A stretch of DNA of 64,000 bases, from positions 1-64,000 of the forward strand of contig JALSTK010000051.1 of NCBI GenBank assembly GCA_026983775.1, read 5' to 3'. Source of the DNA: Calditrichia bacterium. Lineage in GTDB: Bacteria > Calditrichota > Calditrichia > Calditrichales > Calditrichaceae. The notes beneath the pieces were generated by a model. It did no database searches, was not told the DNA's origin, and saw only the letters and a list, made by a program, of their open reading frames with translations. Below are positions 25,428 to 35,096 of the stretch, one piece after another (the first letter of the stretch is position 1; each line of letters opens with the position of its first letter). Made by a program: the position numbers and the translations under genes.

Positions 25428-27149
25428 ATGAAAACATTTTTAAAATGGTTCATAGGTATTATTATTGTCTTTTCATTGCTGATTTTTGCCGGGTATATTG
25501 TGTTAAGCAGTTTGTTCAGTAATGAACCCGTTGTGCCCTCCCACGCCTATCTGAGCATTCGTTTAAGCGGAACTTTATCCGAATATCTTCCTCCGGACCC
25601 TATTTCGGAAGCCCTGGGGGAATCGGAATTAGACCTGAAAAAGATTCGGGACGATCTGGAGAAGGCTCGCATCGATAAACGCGTGAAGGGCGTTGTTTTC
25701 GAAATCGGTATGTTGGAAACGGGTTATGCCAAGCTGCAGGAACTGCGTTTTTTGATTGGTGAATTCCGAAAGAGCGGTAAAAAAGTGTATGCTTTCCTTG
25801 GACCGGATGTAGCCCTGACCAAAGATTATTATCTGGCTACAGCATGTGATTCTATTTTTATGCCCCCTGCGGCGAATCTTTTTTTAACGGGTATTCGTTC
25901 CGAAGTCACGTTTTACAAAGATTTCTTCAAACGCTTCGGAGTTCAGGCCCAGTTTGTCCATATCGGTAAATATAAAAATGCACCGGATTCCTATACGCGT
26001 AACACAATGTCTCCCGCACAAAAAGAGGTCCTCGAAGATATAATCAGTCAGTTCTATAGTGAACTTGTACAAGCTATTTCCGAAGCGCGGCATATCTCTG
26101 AAACGGAGGCGGATAGACTCATTCAACATCAGAGCGGATTTAGCGGTCAAGGCGCTCTTAAGGCAGGGCTCGTGGATCAACTCGGATTTTCGGAAGATGT
26201 TGTTGCTTTATTTAAAAAGAAGGATGACAAGATTCGAAAACTTTCGGCTGAGGAATATGCCCGGGTTCCGGCCAGTTCGCTTAAAATCCGGAATAAAAGC
26301 CGTATTGCTGTTGTGAATTGTGTGGGAATCATTGCCGGCGGGAGTGATTCCAATGTGCCCTTGCTTGGCCGTGTAATGGGTTCCGCGTCCACGATCAGTA
26401 ATATTAAACGGGCAGCCCGTTCCAGATCCATTAAAGCTATCATCTTACGGATCGACAGTCCCGGCGGTTCAGCCAGCGCATCCCAAAATATCTGGCATGC
26501 TATAAAGGAGGCCTCCCGTAAAAAACCGATTATCGCTTCCGTGTCGGATTACGGGGCCTCCGGAGGTTATTTTCTGAGTATGGCGGCCGATACCATGATT
26601 GCAGCTCCCAACAGCCTGGTTGGTTCCATCGGTATATTTGCCGGAAAATTCAGTTTTAAAAATCTGTATGATAAACTGGATTTAAATAGTGAAGCGGTTC
26701 AAAAGGGACGCCATGCGGACCTGTTTTCTGTGCTGCAACCCTGGGATGGTGAAGAAGAGCGGATGATGCAGGCATTGATTACAGATTTTTACAGGGAGTT
26801 TGTTCAAAGGGTTGCGGAATCCAGGGGAATGACTTTCGAAGCCGTGGATCATCTGGCCCGGGGCAGGGTATGGACGGGCAGGGAAGCGGCTCGGAACGGT
26901 CTATTTGACCGGACCGGTTATTTCTATAGCGCCTTGCAGGCAGCTAAAAAAATGGCCCATATCGATAGCAGCCAATCCGTCCGCCTTGTCTATTATCCGC
27001 GCAGGCGTTCGATGTTCCGGGAAGTACTATCCAATTTACAGGTCCTGACCTCTGCCTCCGGAAATGCATTCGCTCGCTTTTCGCATTTCATAGAACAAAT
27101 TCAGAATAAACCCCTGGCACTCCTGCCCTTTCAAATGAAAATCTATTAG
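25428..27149 (+). CDS. sppA: Signal peptide peptidase SppA, long form
   Basis: This 573-residue protein has an N-terminal membrane anchor (9-30) and two ClpP-like domains, as in the 67-kDa SppA of E. coli. The nucleophile is Ser378 in G-A-S-G-G-Y in the second domain. The general-base Lys lies in G-K-Y-K-N-A (Lys183) in the first, so the active site spans both halves. It degrades leftover signal peptides in the membrane. It sits among salvage genes 12 bp after the transporter and 13 bp before purine nucleoside phosphorylase. I know no functional link; it may simply be cotranscribed. Confidence 0.93.
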   Translation: MKTFLKWFIGIIIVFSLLIFAGYIVLSSLFSNEPVVPSHAYLSIRLSGTLSEYLPPDPISEALGESELDLKKIRDDLEKARIDKRVKGVVFEIGMLETGYAKLQELRFLIGEFRKSGKKVYAFLGPDVALTKDYYLATACDSIFMPPAANLFLTGIRSEVTFYKDFFKRFGVQAQFVHIGKYKNAPDSYTRNTMSPAQKEVLEDIISQFYSELVQAISEARHISETEADRLIQHQSGFSGQGALKAGLVDQLGFSEDVVALFKKKDDKIRKLSAEEYARVPASSLKIRNKSRIAVVNCVGIIAGGSDSNVPLLGRVMGSASTISNIKRAARSRSIKAIILRIDSPGGSASASQNIWHAIKEASRKKPIIASVSDYGASGGYFLSMAADTMIAAPNSLVGSIGIFAGKFSFKNLYDKLDLNSEAVQKGRHADLFSVLQPWDGEEERMMQALITDFYREFVQRVAESRGMTFEAVDHLARGRVWTGREAARNGLFDRTGYFYSALQAAKKMAHIDSSQSVRLVYYPRRRSMFREVLSNLQVLTSASGNAFARFSHFIEQIQNKPLALLPFQMKIY

Positions 27150-27162
27150 AAGAGTTTAACGT

Positions 27163-27987
27163 ATGCAAACCTCGGGACAAAAGAAGCTTTCAGAAGCCGT
27201 CCGGTATATCCGAAGTTATACGGATATGAAACCGCGCAGCGGTATTATCTTAGGCAGCGGACTGGGAGCCTTCGCCGATACCCTGGAACATAAAGTTAAA
27301 ATTCCTACCAGTAAAATCCCTCATTATCCCCGTTCTACCGTTATCGGTCACCAGGGTTTTTTAGTGTTTGGCAGCCATGCCGGAGTTCCTTTGCTGGCTG
27401 TTCAGGGTCGTACTCACTTCTATGAAGGGTACCCGATTCAGGATGTTACCTTTGTAGTTCGCATCATGCAGGCCTTAAAAATACCGATTTTAATGGTAAC
27501 TAACGCCGCAGGGGGCATAAATCCGTATTTTAAGCCCGGAGATTTGATGTTAATCACCGACCAAGTCAATTTTTTGTTCGATAATCCATTAAAAGGCAAA
27601 TTGGAATTCGGTGAACCAAGATTTCCGGATATGTCCGATGCGTATACGGCTGAATTTTTCGAACGGATCGAAAAAATCGCCCTGAAGCGGAATATCGCTT
27701 TGAAACGAGGCGTCTTATGGGTCTCAAGCGGGCCGAGTTATGAAACAGCGGCCGAAGTAAAAATGATCCGTAAATTCGGTGGTGATGCCGCCAGTATGTC
27801 TACCGTTCCGGAAGTGATTGTTGCCGTTCACGGAAAGATGAAGACCATCGGTATATCCTGTATTACGAATTATGCCACCGGGATCAGCGCCAGAAAACTT
27901 TCCCATACCGAAGTGACGGACACTGCTAATCTGGTAAAAGAAAAATTCCTGTCTCTGGTTACAGGGATCATTGAAGATTTGCTCTAA
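27163..27987 (+). CDS. punA: Purine nucleoside phosphorylase, trimeric type
   Basis: This 274-residue enzyme splits purine (deoxy)nucleosides with phosphate. The motifs are those of the PNP/MTAP family: I-L-G-S-G-L-G, the H-F-Y-E-G-Y loop, T-N-A-A-G-G-I-N base-site strand and the S-T-V-P-E-V segment followed by C-I-T-N-Y-A-T-G. It resembles bacterial PunA/XapA and human PNP, not hexameric DeoD. It ends the nucleoside-salvage run. Confidence 0.92.
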   Translation: MQTSGQKKLSEAVRYIRSYTDMKPRSGIILGSGLGAFADTLEHKVKIPTSKIPHYPRSTVIGHQGFLVFGSHAGVPLLAVQGRTHFYEGYPIQDVTFVVRIMQALKIPILMVTNAAGGINPYFKPGDLMLITDQVNFLFDNPLKGKLEFGEPRFPDMSDAYTAEFFERIEKIALKRNIALKRGVLWVSSGPSYETAAEVKMIRKFGGDAASMSTVPEVIVAVHGKMKTIGISCITNYATGISARKLSHTEVTDTANLVKEKFLSLVTGIIEDLL

Positions 27988-28072
27988 GTTAAAAATAAAG
28001 CTTTATTTTTCTCTGAGATTTACATATTTTACTTCAGATTCAGGGAAATCTGATTTAACGGGGAGGTTTAGC

Positions 28073-29209
28073 ATGAAACGAACACCATTAACGTTAATGT
28101 TAATTTTCGCTCTGGGCCTGGGGCTAAAGACCTTTGCCCAGGATCTGACACTTAATCTGCAAGTGTTGGATGAAGAGAAATTGCAGGTTCTTTTTATTTC
28201 GGACCTCGATCTGCAACAATTAGGGACAGCCGAAGAACTCTTCAGCTTGCAAATCATCAAGAATACGAACCGTGGGTTTCCGCGTTGCCACTTGCTTCTT
28301 CAGGTTTGGAAAGACCAGGATTTACTGGCTTATTCGGAATCGGATTCCTTTGCCATACCGGCCGATCCTGCCGGTACCGTTTATGAAACGAATAATGTGG
28401 AATTGGTCAATAATTCTTTCTATCTCCATCCCGGAGACCCCTCCACCCGTATCCACATGAAAGAAAGCAAGTTGGGTGATGAAATCGAGGGTTTACAGGA
28501 AAAGGTATTATCGTCGGGAAAAGCACCTTTTGGGGTCTACAAATTAAGTGCCACCCTATTTAATGACGTGGATGGCTCTACGGTTGATTTCCGTGAAGTG
28601 ACCTTCCTGGCAGCCACCAATCCAAGCTATATCCAATTAGTCTCTCCGGGCGGCAATGCCGGTAGTGGACTGGCCCATCCGGTTTATACCGAATTTCCAA
28701 TATTTCAGTGGAACGGCAATGGAGAGGAATATCAGGTAGTCGTATTCGAAAAAAAACCTATGTTGCAATCTTTAGACGATGTCCTGGGTTCCGTTCCCAA
28801 CTGGGAGTCGGAACATCTCAGCGGATTATCGGCTATGTATCCGCAGGGCAGCGGTGCGATTCCGCTTGAGTTCGGTAAAACTTATTACTGGATGGTGCGC
28901 ATGTTTGTGCATACTTCCTCCGGGATAGAGCGCATTAACAGTGAAGTTTGGGAATTCAAACTCAGTGATCCCGCGAATCAGGGTTTATCTCAAAATGCGC
29001 TTTCCAAACAGGATTTGTTATCCTTTTTACAAGACCTTCTCGGTGAGAAAGCAAAAGTTATTAAGGATCGCCTGACCGGCTTTGATATCCGGTCCATTAT
29101 GTTAAACGGCCAGCGGATCGATATTCAGGAACTTTATCAAAAGATCCGCGACTATCGAGACCGGAAGGTTGAAGTTTATGATGTCGTTCTTCCATCCAGT
29201 AGCTATTAG
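28073..29209 (+). CDS. Secreted protein, first gene of the FecR/CHASE2 operon
   Basis: The ATG at 28073 follows GGGGAGG and opens a signal peptide (M-K-R-T-P, hydrophobic to residue 17, F-A-Q cleavage). The mature protein, about 358 residues, is not in a family I recognise. A central part (about 190-305) has the F-x-W repeats of fibronectin-like/Ig-like folds (F-P-I-F-Q-W-N-G and T-Y-Y-W-M-V-R). It is followed by a Gln/Lys-rich C-terminal region with Leu-rich helices. The N-terminal part is mainly beta. A periplasmic or surface role in the following signalling system is inferred from the 10-bp spacing to the FecR gene. Confidence 0.65.
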   Translation: MKRTPLTLMLIFALGLGLKTFAQDLTLNLQVLDEEKLQVLFISDLDLQQLGTAEELFSLQIIKNTNRGFPRCHLLLQVWKDQDLLAYSESDSFAIPADPAGTVYETNNVELVNNSFYLHPGDPSTRIHMKESKLGDEIEGLQEKVLSSGKAPFGVYKLSATLFNDVDGSTVDFREVTFLAATNPSYIQLVSPGGNAGSGLAHPVYTEFPIFQWNGNGEEYQVVVFEKKPMLQSLDDVLGSVPNWESEHLSGLSAMYPQGSGAIPLEFGKTYYWMVRMFVHTSSGIERINSEVWEFKLSDPANQGLSQNALSKQDLLSFLQDLLGEKAKVIKDRLTGFDIRSIMLNGQRIDIQELYQKIRDYRDRKVEVYDVVLPSSSY

Positions 29210-29219
29210 GAGTGAAAAA

Positions 29220-29906
29220 ATGAAACGAACATATAGTTATATTTTGATATTCAGTCTTCTTTTTTTATTAAGCGATTTGTTTGCTGCTTCCAAACCGATC
29301 GCCATTGTTTTGAAGGCCAGGGGATCCGTTACCGTACAATATGGTAAACATTCGAAAAAAATAAAAGCCAAAAGAGGAACCAAAATTTACACCAACACCA
29401 AAATCATAACCAGGACAAAAAGTTATGCAGCGGTCATTTTCATTGAGGATCGCAGTTTGGTCAGGGTTCGCCCCAATTCTTCCTGTACTTTTCATGGCAA
29501 AAGAGAAAAACAGACCATAGCCAAAAATGTGTTTCTGGAGGTGGGAACCATCTTCTGCAAAATCACGAAGCAGAAAAGAGGCCGCTTCCGGGTGACGACA
29601 CCTACGTCGGTGGCTTCGGTAAAAGGAACCGCTTTTTGGACCAAACAGGAATTTAAAGGCGCTACCTGGTATTTTGGTGAAGAAGGGGAAGTGGAAATAA
29701 GTACAAAAAAAGGCTGGGCCTTGTTGCGCAAGGGTAAAACAGGATATGTAGGCTCCGCCAATAGCAAGCCGATCGTGCGTGAAACCAAACCGGGTGAAAA
29801 ACCGACTTTTGGTGAAGAAGAGACCAAGATCGATGAATTCCAGTTTGAATTTCAGAACGATAAGGGTCAAACCAAATCTCTAAAATTCAAGGTGAAAAGG
29901 AAGTAG
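29220..29906 (+). CDS. FecR-domain secreted protein
   Basis: The ATG at 29220 starts a 228-residue protein with a signal peptide (hydrophobic 6-19, F-A-A-S). The next 110 residues form the FecR domain: a beta-helical segment with V-T-V-Q-Y-G, G-T-K-I-Y-T-N-T, D-R-S-L-V-R-V-R-P-N-S and V-G-T-I-F-C-K, then T-P-T-S-V-A-S-V-K-G-T. FecR domains sense outer-membrane or cell-surface cues. The tail is Lys-rich and unstructured. It is the second gene of a four-gene operon ending in a CHASE2 adenylate cyclase. It has no sigma-factor partner here, unlike FecR itself. Confidence 0.85.
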   Translation: MKRTYSYILIFSLLFLLSDLFAASKPIAIVLKARGSVTVQYGKHSKKIKAKRGTKIYTNTKIITRTKSYAAVIFIEDRSLVRVRPNSSCTFHGKREKQTIAKNVFLEVGTIFCKITKQKRGRFRVTTPTSVASVKGTAFWTKQEFKGATWYFGEEGEVEISTKKGWALLRKGKTGYVGSANSKPIVRETKPGEKPTFGEEETKIDEFQFEFQNDKGQTKSLKFKVKRK

Positions 29907-29955
29907 TCTCCATAACAGCACTTTAATAAAATCGAGAATACTTCGGGAGATATAT

Positions 29956-32325
29956 ATGAAAAAATTTATATCGATCATCATTTTAATCGGTTTGATATGT
30001 GGGGGTAATCGGTTTGCCTATGCCGGAAATATATTTCATGATGTCCCGGCGCCGGTAGTGATGGGTGAAGCACTGCATCTGGAAGTGAACAGCATGAATA
30101 ATCAAATAACTCTCTATGAGCCGATGCTTTTCTACCGCATGCAGAGCGAACAAAATTTTCGTTCAATGCATCTGAAACGTGAAGGTTTGGTTCTTTATGC
30201 GGATATTTCCACGACTCAGTTTCATCCCGGGAATTTCCAATACTACTTCGCTTACCAGGATGCTGCCGGCCGGGTACATTATCTGCCTGAAAACGATCCC
30301 CAGGATCATCCCTTTCAAGTTCAAATCTTACCTTCCAAATCCGCGGGAGGCAAGATAGCTTCGAATCAGATCCCGGTGCTTCTTTTAAGCCCGGAGCCCA
30401 ATGCCGTTATTCCTTCCGATGAATTATTGATCGCTTTTTCTGTTCCCCTGGAAGTAGAGCATCCCGAAAATTATCAATATAAATTATATATCGGCGGAGT
30501 AGATGTTTCCCGTTTATTACAACGGGATGACCATTTGCTGAGCTTCTCACCCGGGACGATTCGCAGCGGACTACACAATATTGAATTCAAAATGTATGAT
30601 TCCAACGGTAAAATTGTAGCCACCAAAGAAGTGTCATTCAGGATTACGGCGAGACCTTCGCGGAAGAAAGGATTCAATTCACGGACTTCGATCTTTGTAG
30701 ATAACCGTTTGCAGACCATAGCCAATCATTCACAAAATTATTACCGGGGCGGTTTAAATTTTGCTGCAGGTTACAAAAAATTTGATTTTGGTGCTCAGAC
30801 CCTGGTCAGTTCCGAAGAATCCTATAGCCGCCAGCCGGTTAATAAGTATAGTCTGTTTGTACGCTATAATTTTTCACCTCGAAGCAATATCTACTTACGA
30901 GCTGGGGATTTCAGCAGGGATATTGATCCTTTGTCCTTTTGGGGTAAAAGGGTTCGCGGTCTCAATGTCGGCTTTATGACCCGCTTTTTCAACTTCGACT
31001 ACGGATATGGGGAAACTTACAGAGCTGTGGAAGGAAAATTGGATTCGACCGGTAAAATATCCCAATATGGAACGTACAAACAGAAATTCATTAGTTTCCG
31101 TCCCCAGTTTAACTTCGGCAGCCATTTTACCTGGGCATTGGATTTGTTAAACGCCAGGGATGATATCCATTCCATTGCCTACGGGAGCAACCCGAAAGAG
31201 AAATTGGTCATGGGAACAGCCGTCAGCCTGAATCTGGACAATAACAGGATTGTCTTTAAAGGCAGTTTCCAGGCCAGTATTAAAAATGAAGATGCTGTGG
31301 GAAAAATTGATTTCGACTCTCTGGCCGACCGCTATGATTTAACGGGTTCGGATCGGGATGCTGCGCAGAAGTTTGTAAACCTGATGGATAAAACCGGATT
31401 TTTGACTCTCACCCAGGGTCTATCTCCTATCCCCAGTGTCGGCTGGCAGGCGGAGGCCCGTTTTCGGTATTTTAACCATTCCCTGAGAGCTCTTTACAAA
31501 GGGATCGATCCTGAATTTACCACGCCGGGCAATCCCTACCTGTTACGGGATATTAAAGGCCTCTTTATTACCGACAATGTACGCATGCTGAATAACCAGA
31601 TTTTTCTTAATTTGTATTTTAAAAATTATCATGAGAATCTTTCTCAGGGAGATGCCAAGACCAGAAACACGGAAATCGGGGGAGCGATTTCTTACTTTCC
31701 TTTTAACACGCTGCCCAGCGTTACCCTTTCTTATGGAAACCAGTCCCGTTTGAACGGATTGGCGGAAAATGATATTTCTCCGGATTCGACCATATTTTTA
31801 GTAGAAGATAACCGGACACAACGAATGGGACTCTCTTCGAGCTACAATTTTGCGGCCGGTTCCGTTAAAAATATCGCGACATTCAGCGTTACAAAATTTA
31901 TGCGTGACGATGCTGTTTATGACGCCAATCAATTGGAATACACTTTACTTACCCTTGGCCTGCGCAATCGTTTCTCTTTCCCTTTGACAACACGTGTGAG
32001 CTATGCTCAGACCGGCAATGATTTCGGTAAAAGTACCTTTAAACGCAGTACCAAAATTAAGAAGACCTTCTTTGCCGTGGATTACAATTTTGCCAGGGTT
32101 ATTATGGACGGAGATCTAAAACCGTTTTTTCACCTGACGTATCAAAAAATTTCCAACTCCGGCCTTATTGTTTCGGACTATAGCCGGCTAAATTATACAG
32201 CCGGCCTCTATTTAAGAAATACTCGTGCCGGAAATTTTTCGGTGCGCTTTGATTATATCGATTTTGGTAACCGCTACAGTTGGCACGATACCATATTAAG
32301 CACAAGATACGATGTTTCTTTTTAG
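29956..32325 (+). CDS. Outer-membrane beta-barrel protein with N-terminal periplasmic domain
   Basis: This 789-residue protein has a signal peptide (hydrophobic 5-22, Y-A-G). Residues 30-240 look like Ig-type beta-sandwich domains. From about 250 to the end the pattern of alternating hydrophobic residues with aromatic girdles suggests 20 or more amphipathic strands, and the protein ends in R-Y-D-V-S-F with the C-terminal aromatic typical of outer-membrane insertion. No known family is obvious. It sits between the FecR gene and the cyclase gene. It may be a surface receptor or export channel whose state is read by the FecR protein. Confidence 0.65.
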   Translation: MKKFISIIILIGLICGGNRFAYAGNIFHDVPAPVVMGEALHLEVNSMNNQITLYEPMLFYRMQSEQNFRSMHLKREGLVLYADISTTQFHPGNFQYYFAYQDAAGRVHYLPENDPQDHPFQVQILPSKSAGGKIASNQIPVLLLSPEPNAVIPSDELLIAFSVPLEVEHPENYQYKLYIGGVDVSRLLQRDDHLLSFSPGTIRSGLHNIEFKMYDSNGKIVATKEVSFRITARPSRKKGFNSRTSIFVDNRLQTIANHSQNYYRGGLNFAAGYKKFDFGAQTLVSSEESYSRQPVNKYSLFVRYNFSPRSNIYLRAGDFSRDIDPLSFWGKRVRGLNVGFMTRFFNFDYGYGETYRAVEGKLDSTGKISQYGTYKQKFISFRPQFNFGSHFTWALDLLNARDDIHSIAYGSNPKEKLVMGTAVSLNLDNNRIVFKGSFQASIKNEDAVGKIDFDSLADRYDLTGSDRDAAQKFVNLMDKTGFLTLTQGLSPIPSVGWQAEARFRYFNHSLRALYKGIDPEFTTPGNPYLLRDIKGLFITDNVRMLNNQIFLNLYFKNYHENLSQGDAKTRNTEIGGAISYFPFNTLPSVTLSYGNQSRLNGLAENDISPDSTIFLVEDNRTQRMGLSSSYNFAAGSVKNIATFSVTKFMRDDAVYDANQLEYTLLTLGLRNRFSFPLTTRVSYAQTGNDFGKSTFKRSTKIKKTFFAVDYNFARVIMDGDLKPFFHLTYQKISNSGLIVSDYSRLNYTAGLYLRNTRAGNFSVRFDYIDFGNRYSWHDTILSTRYDVSF

Positions 32326-32361
32326 TATCTAAAGCATGCAAACTAACACTCGGATCTGATT

Positions 32362-34518
32362 ATGAAATTCACCAAGCCCAAAGCAAAACCAGGAGTATTG
32401 TTTTCCATTTTTGTCGTTGCCGTTTTACTCGCTTTGGTACTCAATTACATCAGTATTTTCCAGACGGTTGATCTTAAGAGTCTGGATTGGCGGTTTTCAT
32501 TTCGCGGACCCCTGGATATCAAAGAATCACCTGTGGTAATTCTGGCCATTGATGATCAATCGGATGAATCCACACCGGCCCGTTGGCCCTGGCCCCGCTC
32601 ATATTTTGCCCATGTGATTGAAAATCTGGAAAAGGCGGGAGTGGCCGCTATAGGAATCGATGTAATCTTTGATCAACCCGACCGGTTCGGCGCGAAAGAG
32701 GACGATCGTTTTACCGCGGTACTGAATAAGTACGACAATATTGTTCTAACCGGTAAGATTTTACACACACAATCGAAATTATCGTACTATACGGTTATCC
32801 CTCCTTATGAAAAATTTCTAACGCCGCGGACTCATTGGGGACTGGCTGCTTTAGAAGCGGATTTAGACGGTTTTTACAGACGCTATCCTGTGCTGGAGTT
32901 TGCCAATGATTCTCTGTATCCTTCCCTGGCAGCGGAGGTTATTCATGTGTATCAATATAGGGACCGGAAGTTCAGGCAGGGGGAAGATGCCAATAATTTT
33001 TACCTGGGAAAGCACGTCATTCCGAAATATGACGAATACGGCATGCTGATAAATTATGTCGGGCATGCCGGTTCTTTTCAGTACTATTCCTTCGATAATG
33101 TTTTGGATGACAGCGAATTTGATTTGAGAGATGAATACGATATGGATGCTTTTGATGATCCGGGTGATTCCACTCTGGGTTTACCGCCGGGATTGCTTTA
33201 CAGCGGCAAATTAAAAGATAAAATCGTTCTTATCGGTTCGACCATGCAGGAATTACATGATAATTTTCCGACCCCTTTTCTGGAATATATGGGCCAGGAT
33301 TCCCAAAAAGTAAAAACAGAAATGCCGGGAGTTGAAATTCATGCCAATACGATCGAGACCATTTTAAATGATCGGTATTTAAGAGGATTGTCCAATCCGG
33401 AATTTATTGCCTTATTGGTTATTCTAAGCCTATTGGTCTTGCTGATCAGTCGGCAAATAGGAACTTTGTGGGCCGGCCTGTCCATTGTATTATTGGTCGG
33501 ATTGTACATTATAGCCTTTTTCTGGGCTTTTATCGATGAGCAGCTGGTCTTGCCACTTTCCGCACCCTTACTGGCCATCCTTTTTAATTTTATCGGCTAT
33601 ACCTTGTACCAGTATCTGTTGACTCAGGAGGAAAAGAAAGTTCTGCGCGGCGCTTTTGCCTATTATGTTCCGGAATCGGTTATTCAGGAAATTATGAGCA
33701 AGCCCGAAAATCTGTCTTTGGGCGGTGAGGAACGCGAAATCACGGTTTTGTTTTCGGATGTAGCCGGGTTCACGACCATCTCCGAATCCCTCGAACCACG
33801 GGAACTGGTTATGCTGCTTAATGAATATTTGACGGCTATGACCGATATTATTTTAGAGCATAAAGGCATTATTGATAAATATGAAGGGGATGCCATCATG
33901 GCCGAATTCGGTGTCCCCGTTGCTTATGAACATCACGCCAGGTATGCTTGTATTGCCGCCCTGGAAATGCAGAAGAAGCTTAAAGAGATGCGCAACAAAT
34001 GGCGCGAAGAGGGTCGACCGGAACTACGGGCGCGCATCGGTATTAATACCGGGGAGGTGATTGTCGGCAATATGGGCTCGAGAGATGTATTCGATTATAC
34101 GGTTATGGGGGATCATGTGAATCTCGGTTCCCGCCTGGAAGGCGCCAATAAGTTTTACGGAACCTATATCATGATTAGTGAGTTTACGCAGCGTATCGTG
34201 AAAGACGAATTCTATACCCGCTCTCTGGACCTGATTCGGGTAAAGGGCAAAAAGAAACCGATTGCAGTATACGAATTGTTAGCTGAAAAAGAGACCAAAT
34301 TTAGCGAAGGTTTTCTGGAAATGTTGGATATTTACGAACAGGGTATCCGCGCCTACCGTAAACAGAAATGGAATGAGGCCTATAGTCTTTTTGAGAAATG
34401 TTTAAAGCTGGTACCGGATGACCCGCCTTCTGCTCTGTACAAACAGCGTTGTATGGATTTTCGTCTGAAGCCTCCACCCATGGATTGGGATGGAGTCACT
34501 ACCATGAAGGAGAAATAA
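32362..34518 (+). CDS. CHASE2-domain class III adenylate cyclase
   Basis: This 718-residue protein has an N-terminal transmembrane helix (13-33), a CHASE2 sensor domain in the periplasm (about 40-340), three transmembrane helices (about 350-420), then a class III cyclase catalytic domain (about 455-635). Metal ligands are Asp466 (F-S-D-V-A-G-F) and Asp510 (K-Y-E-G-D). Lys506 and Thr580 (D-Y-T-V-M-G-D-H) are the purine-specificity pair of the class IIIb form. Asn587 and Arg591 stabilise the transition state. A TPR-like repeat ends the protein. It should make cAMP in response to an envelope signal, fed by the three preceding genes of the operon. It ends in a bidirectional terminator. Confidence 0.9.
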   Translation: MKFTKPKAKPGVLFSIFVVAVLLALVLNYISIFQTVDLKSLDWRFSFRGPLDIKESPVVILAIDDQSDESTPARWPWPRSYFAHVIENLEKAGVAAIGIDVIFDQPDRFGAKEDDRFTAVLNKYDNIVLTGKILHTQSKLSYYTVIPPYEKFLTPRTHWGLAALEADLDGFYRRYPVLEFANDSLYPSLAAEVIHVYQYRDRKFRQGEDANNFYLGKHVIPKYDEYGMLINYVGHAGSFQYYSFDNVLDDSEFDLRDEYDMDAFDDPGDSTLGLPPGLLYSGKLKDKIVLIGSTMQELHDNFPTPFLEYMGQDSQKVKTEMPGVEIHANTIETILNDRYLRGLSNPEFIALLVILSLLVLLISRQIGTLWAGLSIVLLVGLYIIAFFWAFIDEQLVLPLSAPLLAILFNFIGYTLYQYLLTQEEKKVLRGAFAYYVPESVIQEIMSKPENLSLGGEEREITVLFSDVAGFTTISESLEPRELVMLLNEYLTAMTDIILEHKGIIDKYEGDAIMAEFGVPVAYEHHARYACIAALEMQKKLKEMRNKWREEGRPELRARIGINTGEVIVGNMGSRDVFDYTVMGDHVNLGSRLEGANKFYGTYIMISEFTQRIVKDEFYTRSLDLIRVKGKKKPIAVYELLAEKETKFSEGFLEMLDIYEQGIRAYRKQKWNEAYSLFEKCLKLVPDDPPSALYKQRCMDFRLKPPPMDWDGVTTMKEK

Positions 34519-34547
34519 AAAAAGGCGACTACAGTCGCCTTCTTTTA
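34517..34547. terminator. Bidirectional rho-independent terminator
   Basis: AAGGCGAC (34522-34529) pairs with GTCGCCTT (34534-34541) around TACA. A seven-A run before it and CTTTTATT after it give T-tracts on both strands, so it can stop the cyclase operon and the convergent groES transcript. Confidence 0.9.
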
Positions 34548-34564
34548 TTCAAAGAGGAGCCTCT

Positions 34565-34834
34565 CTAACCGACAATAGCGAGGATATCACCACGCTGTAC
34601 AATAAGGTATTCCTTGTCGTCTACTTTAATTTCATCTCCGGAATATTTGGAATAGATGATTTTATCCCCGACCTTAACGTGTTCCTGGAGATCTTCATCC
34701 GTACCGACCGCAATCACTTTGGCCATACGGGGTTTTTCCTTGGCCGTATCAGGAATGATAATCGACCCGACTTTTGCCTCTTCTTCTTCAATTTGTTCAA
34801 CGAGTACCCGGTCATCTAAAGGTTTAATCTTCAC
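34565..34834 (-). CDS. groES: Co-chaperonin GroES
   Basis: This 89-residue protein is a full Gro[10 protein letters not shown] at the start, the mobile loop [10 protein letters not shown], and a beta-barrel with [11 protein letters not shown] and the closing D-I-L-A-I-V. It caps GroEL and helps folding. No groEL follows; the gene is transcribed right after the glutaredoxin gene (10 bp gap) and ends at the terminator. groEL must be elsewhere. No CIRCE inverted repeat is visible upstream. Confidence 0.96.
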   Translation of the reverse strand: MKIKPLDDRVLVEQIEEEEAKVGSIIIPDTAKEKPRMAKVIAVGTDEDLQEHVKVGDKIIYSKYSGDEIKVDDKEYLIVQRGDILAIVG

Positions 34835-34844
34835 TTTGACCTCC

Positions 34845-35096
34845 TTATTTTATACCTAATAAACGATTTATTTTTGGTTTGTCAAATCCAACGATTGGAC
34901 GGTTATTTATCAAAATCACGGGAACACCACTTTGCCCCGTACGACGCTGCATATCCATGGCTGCCTTATGATCTCTGGATACATCAATATCCCGAAAGCG
35001 GAATTTTTTCTCCCGAAAATACCGTTTGGCTGCATTACAATGGGGACAGGTCGGTGTCGAAAAAACAATGATTTTTGGCTGTGCTGCAGTATTCAA
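34845..35096 (-). CDS. Glutaredoxin-family protein (NrdH/GrxC-like)
   Basis: This 83-residue protein has a thioredoxin fold. F-S-T-P-T-C-P-H-C (active-site C-x-x-C), S-G-V-P-V-I-L-I-N (cis-Pro) and G-F-D-K-P at the C-terminus resemble glutaredoxin-like and NrdH-type proteins. It reduces disulfides or mixed glutathione/thiol bonds. It is cotranscribed with groES, which links a stress chaperone with thiol repair. Its start, the ATG at 35096, follows an AGGAGG-like run. Confidence 0.9.
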   Translation of the reverse strand: MNTAAQPKIIVFSTPTCPHCNAAKRYFREKKFRFRDIDVSRDHKAAMDMQRRTGQSGVPVILINNRPIVGFDKPKINRLLGIK

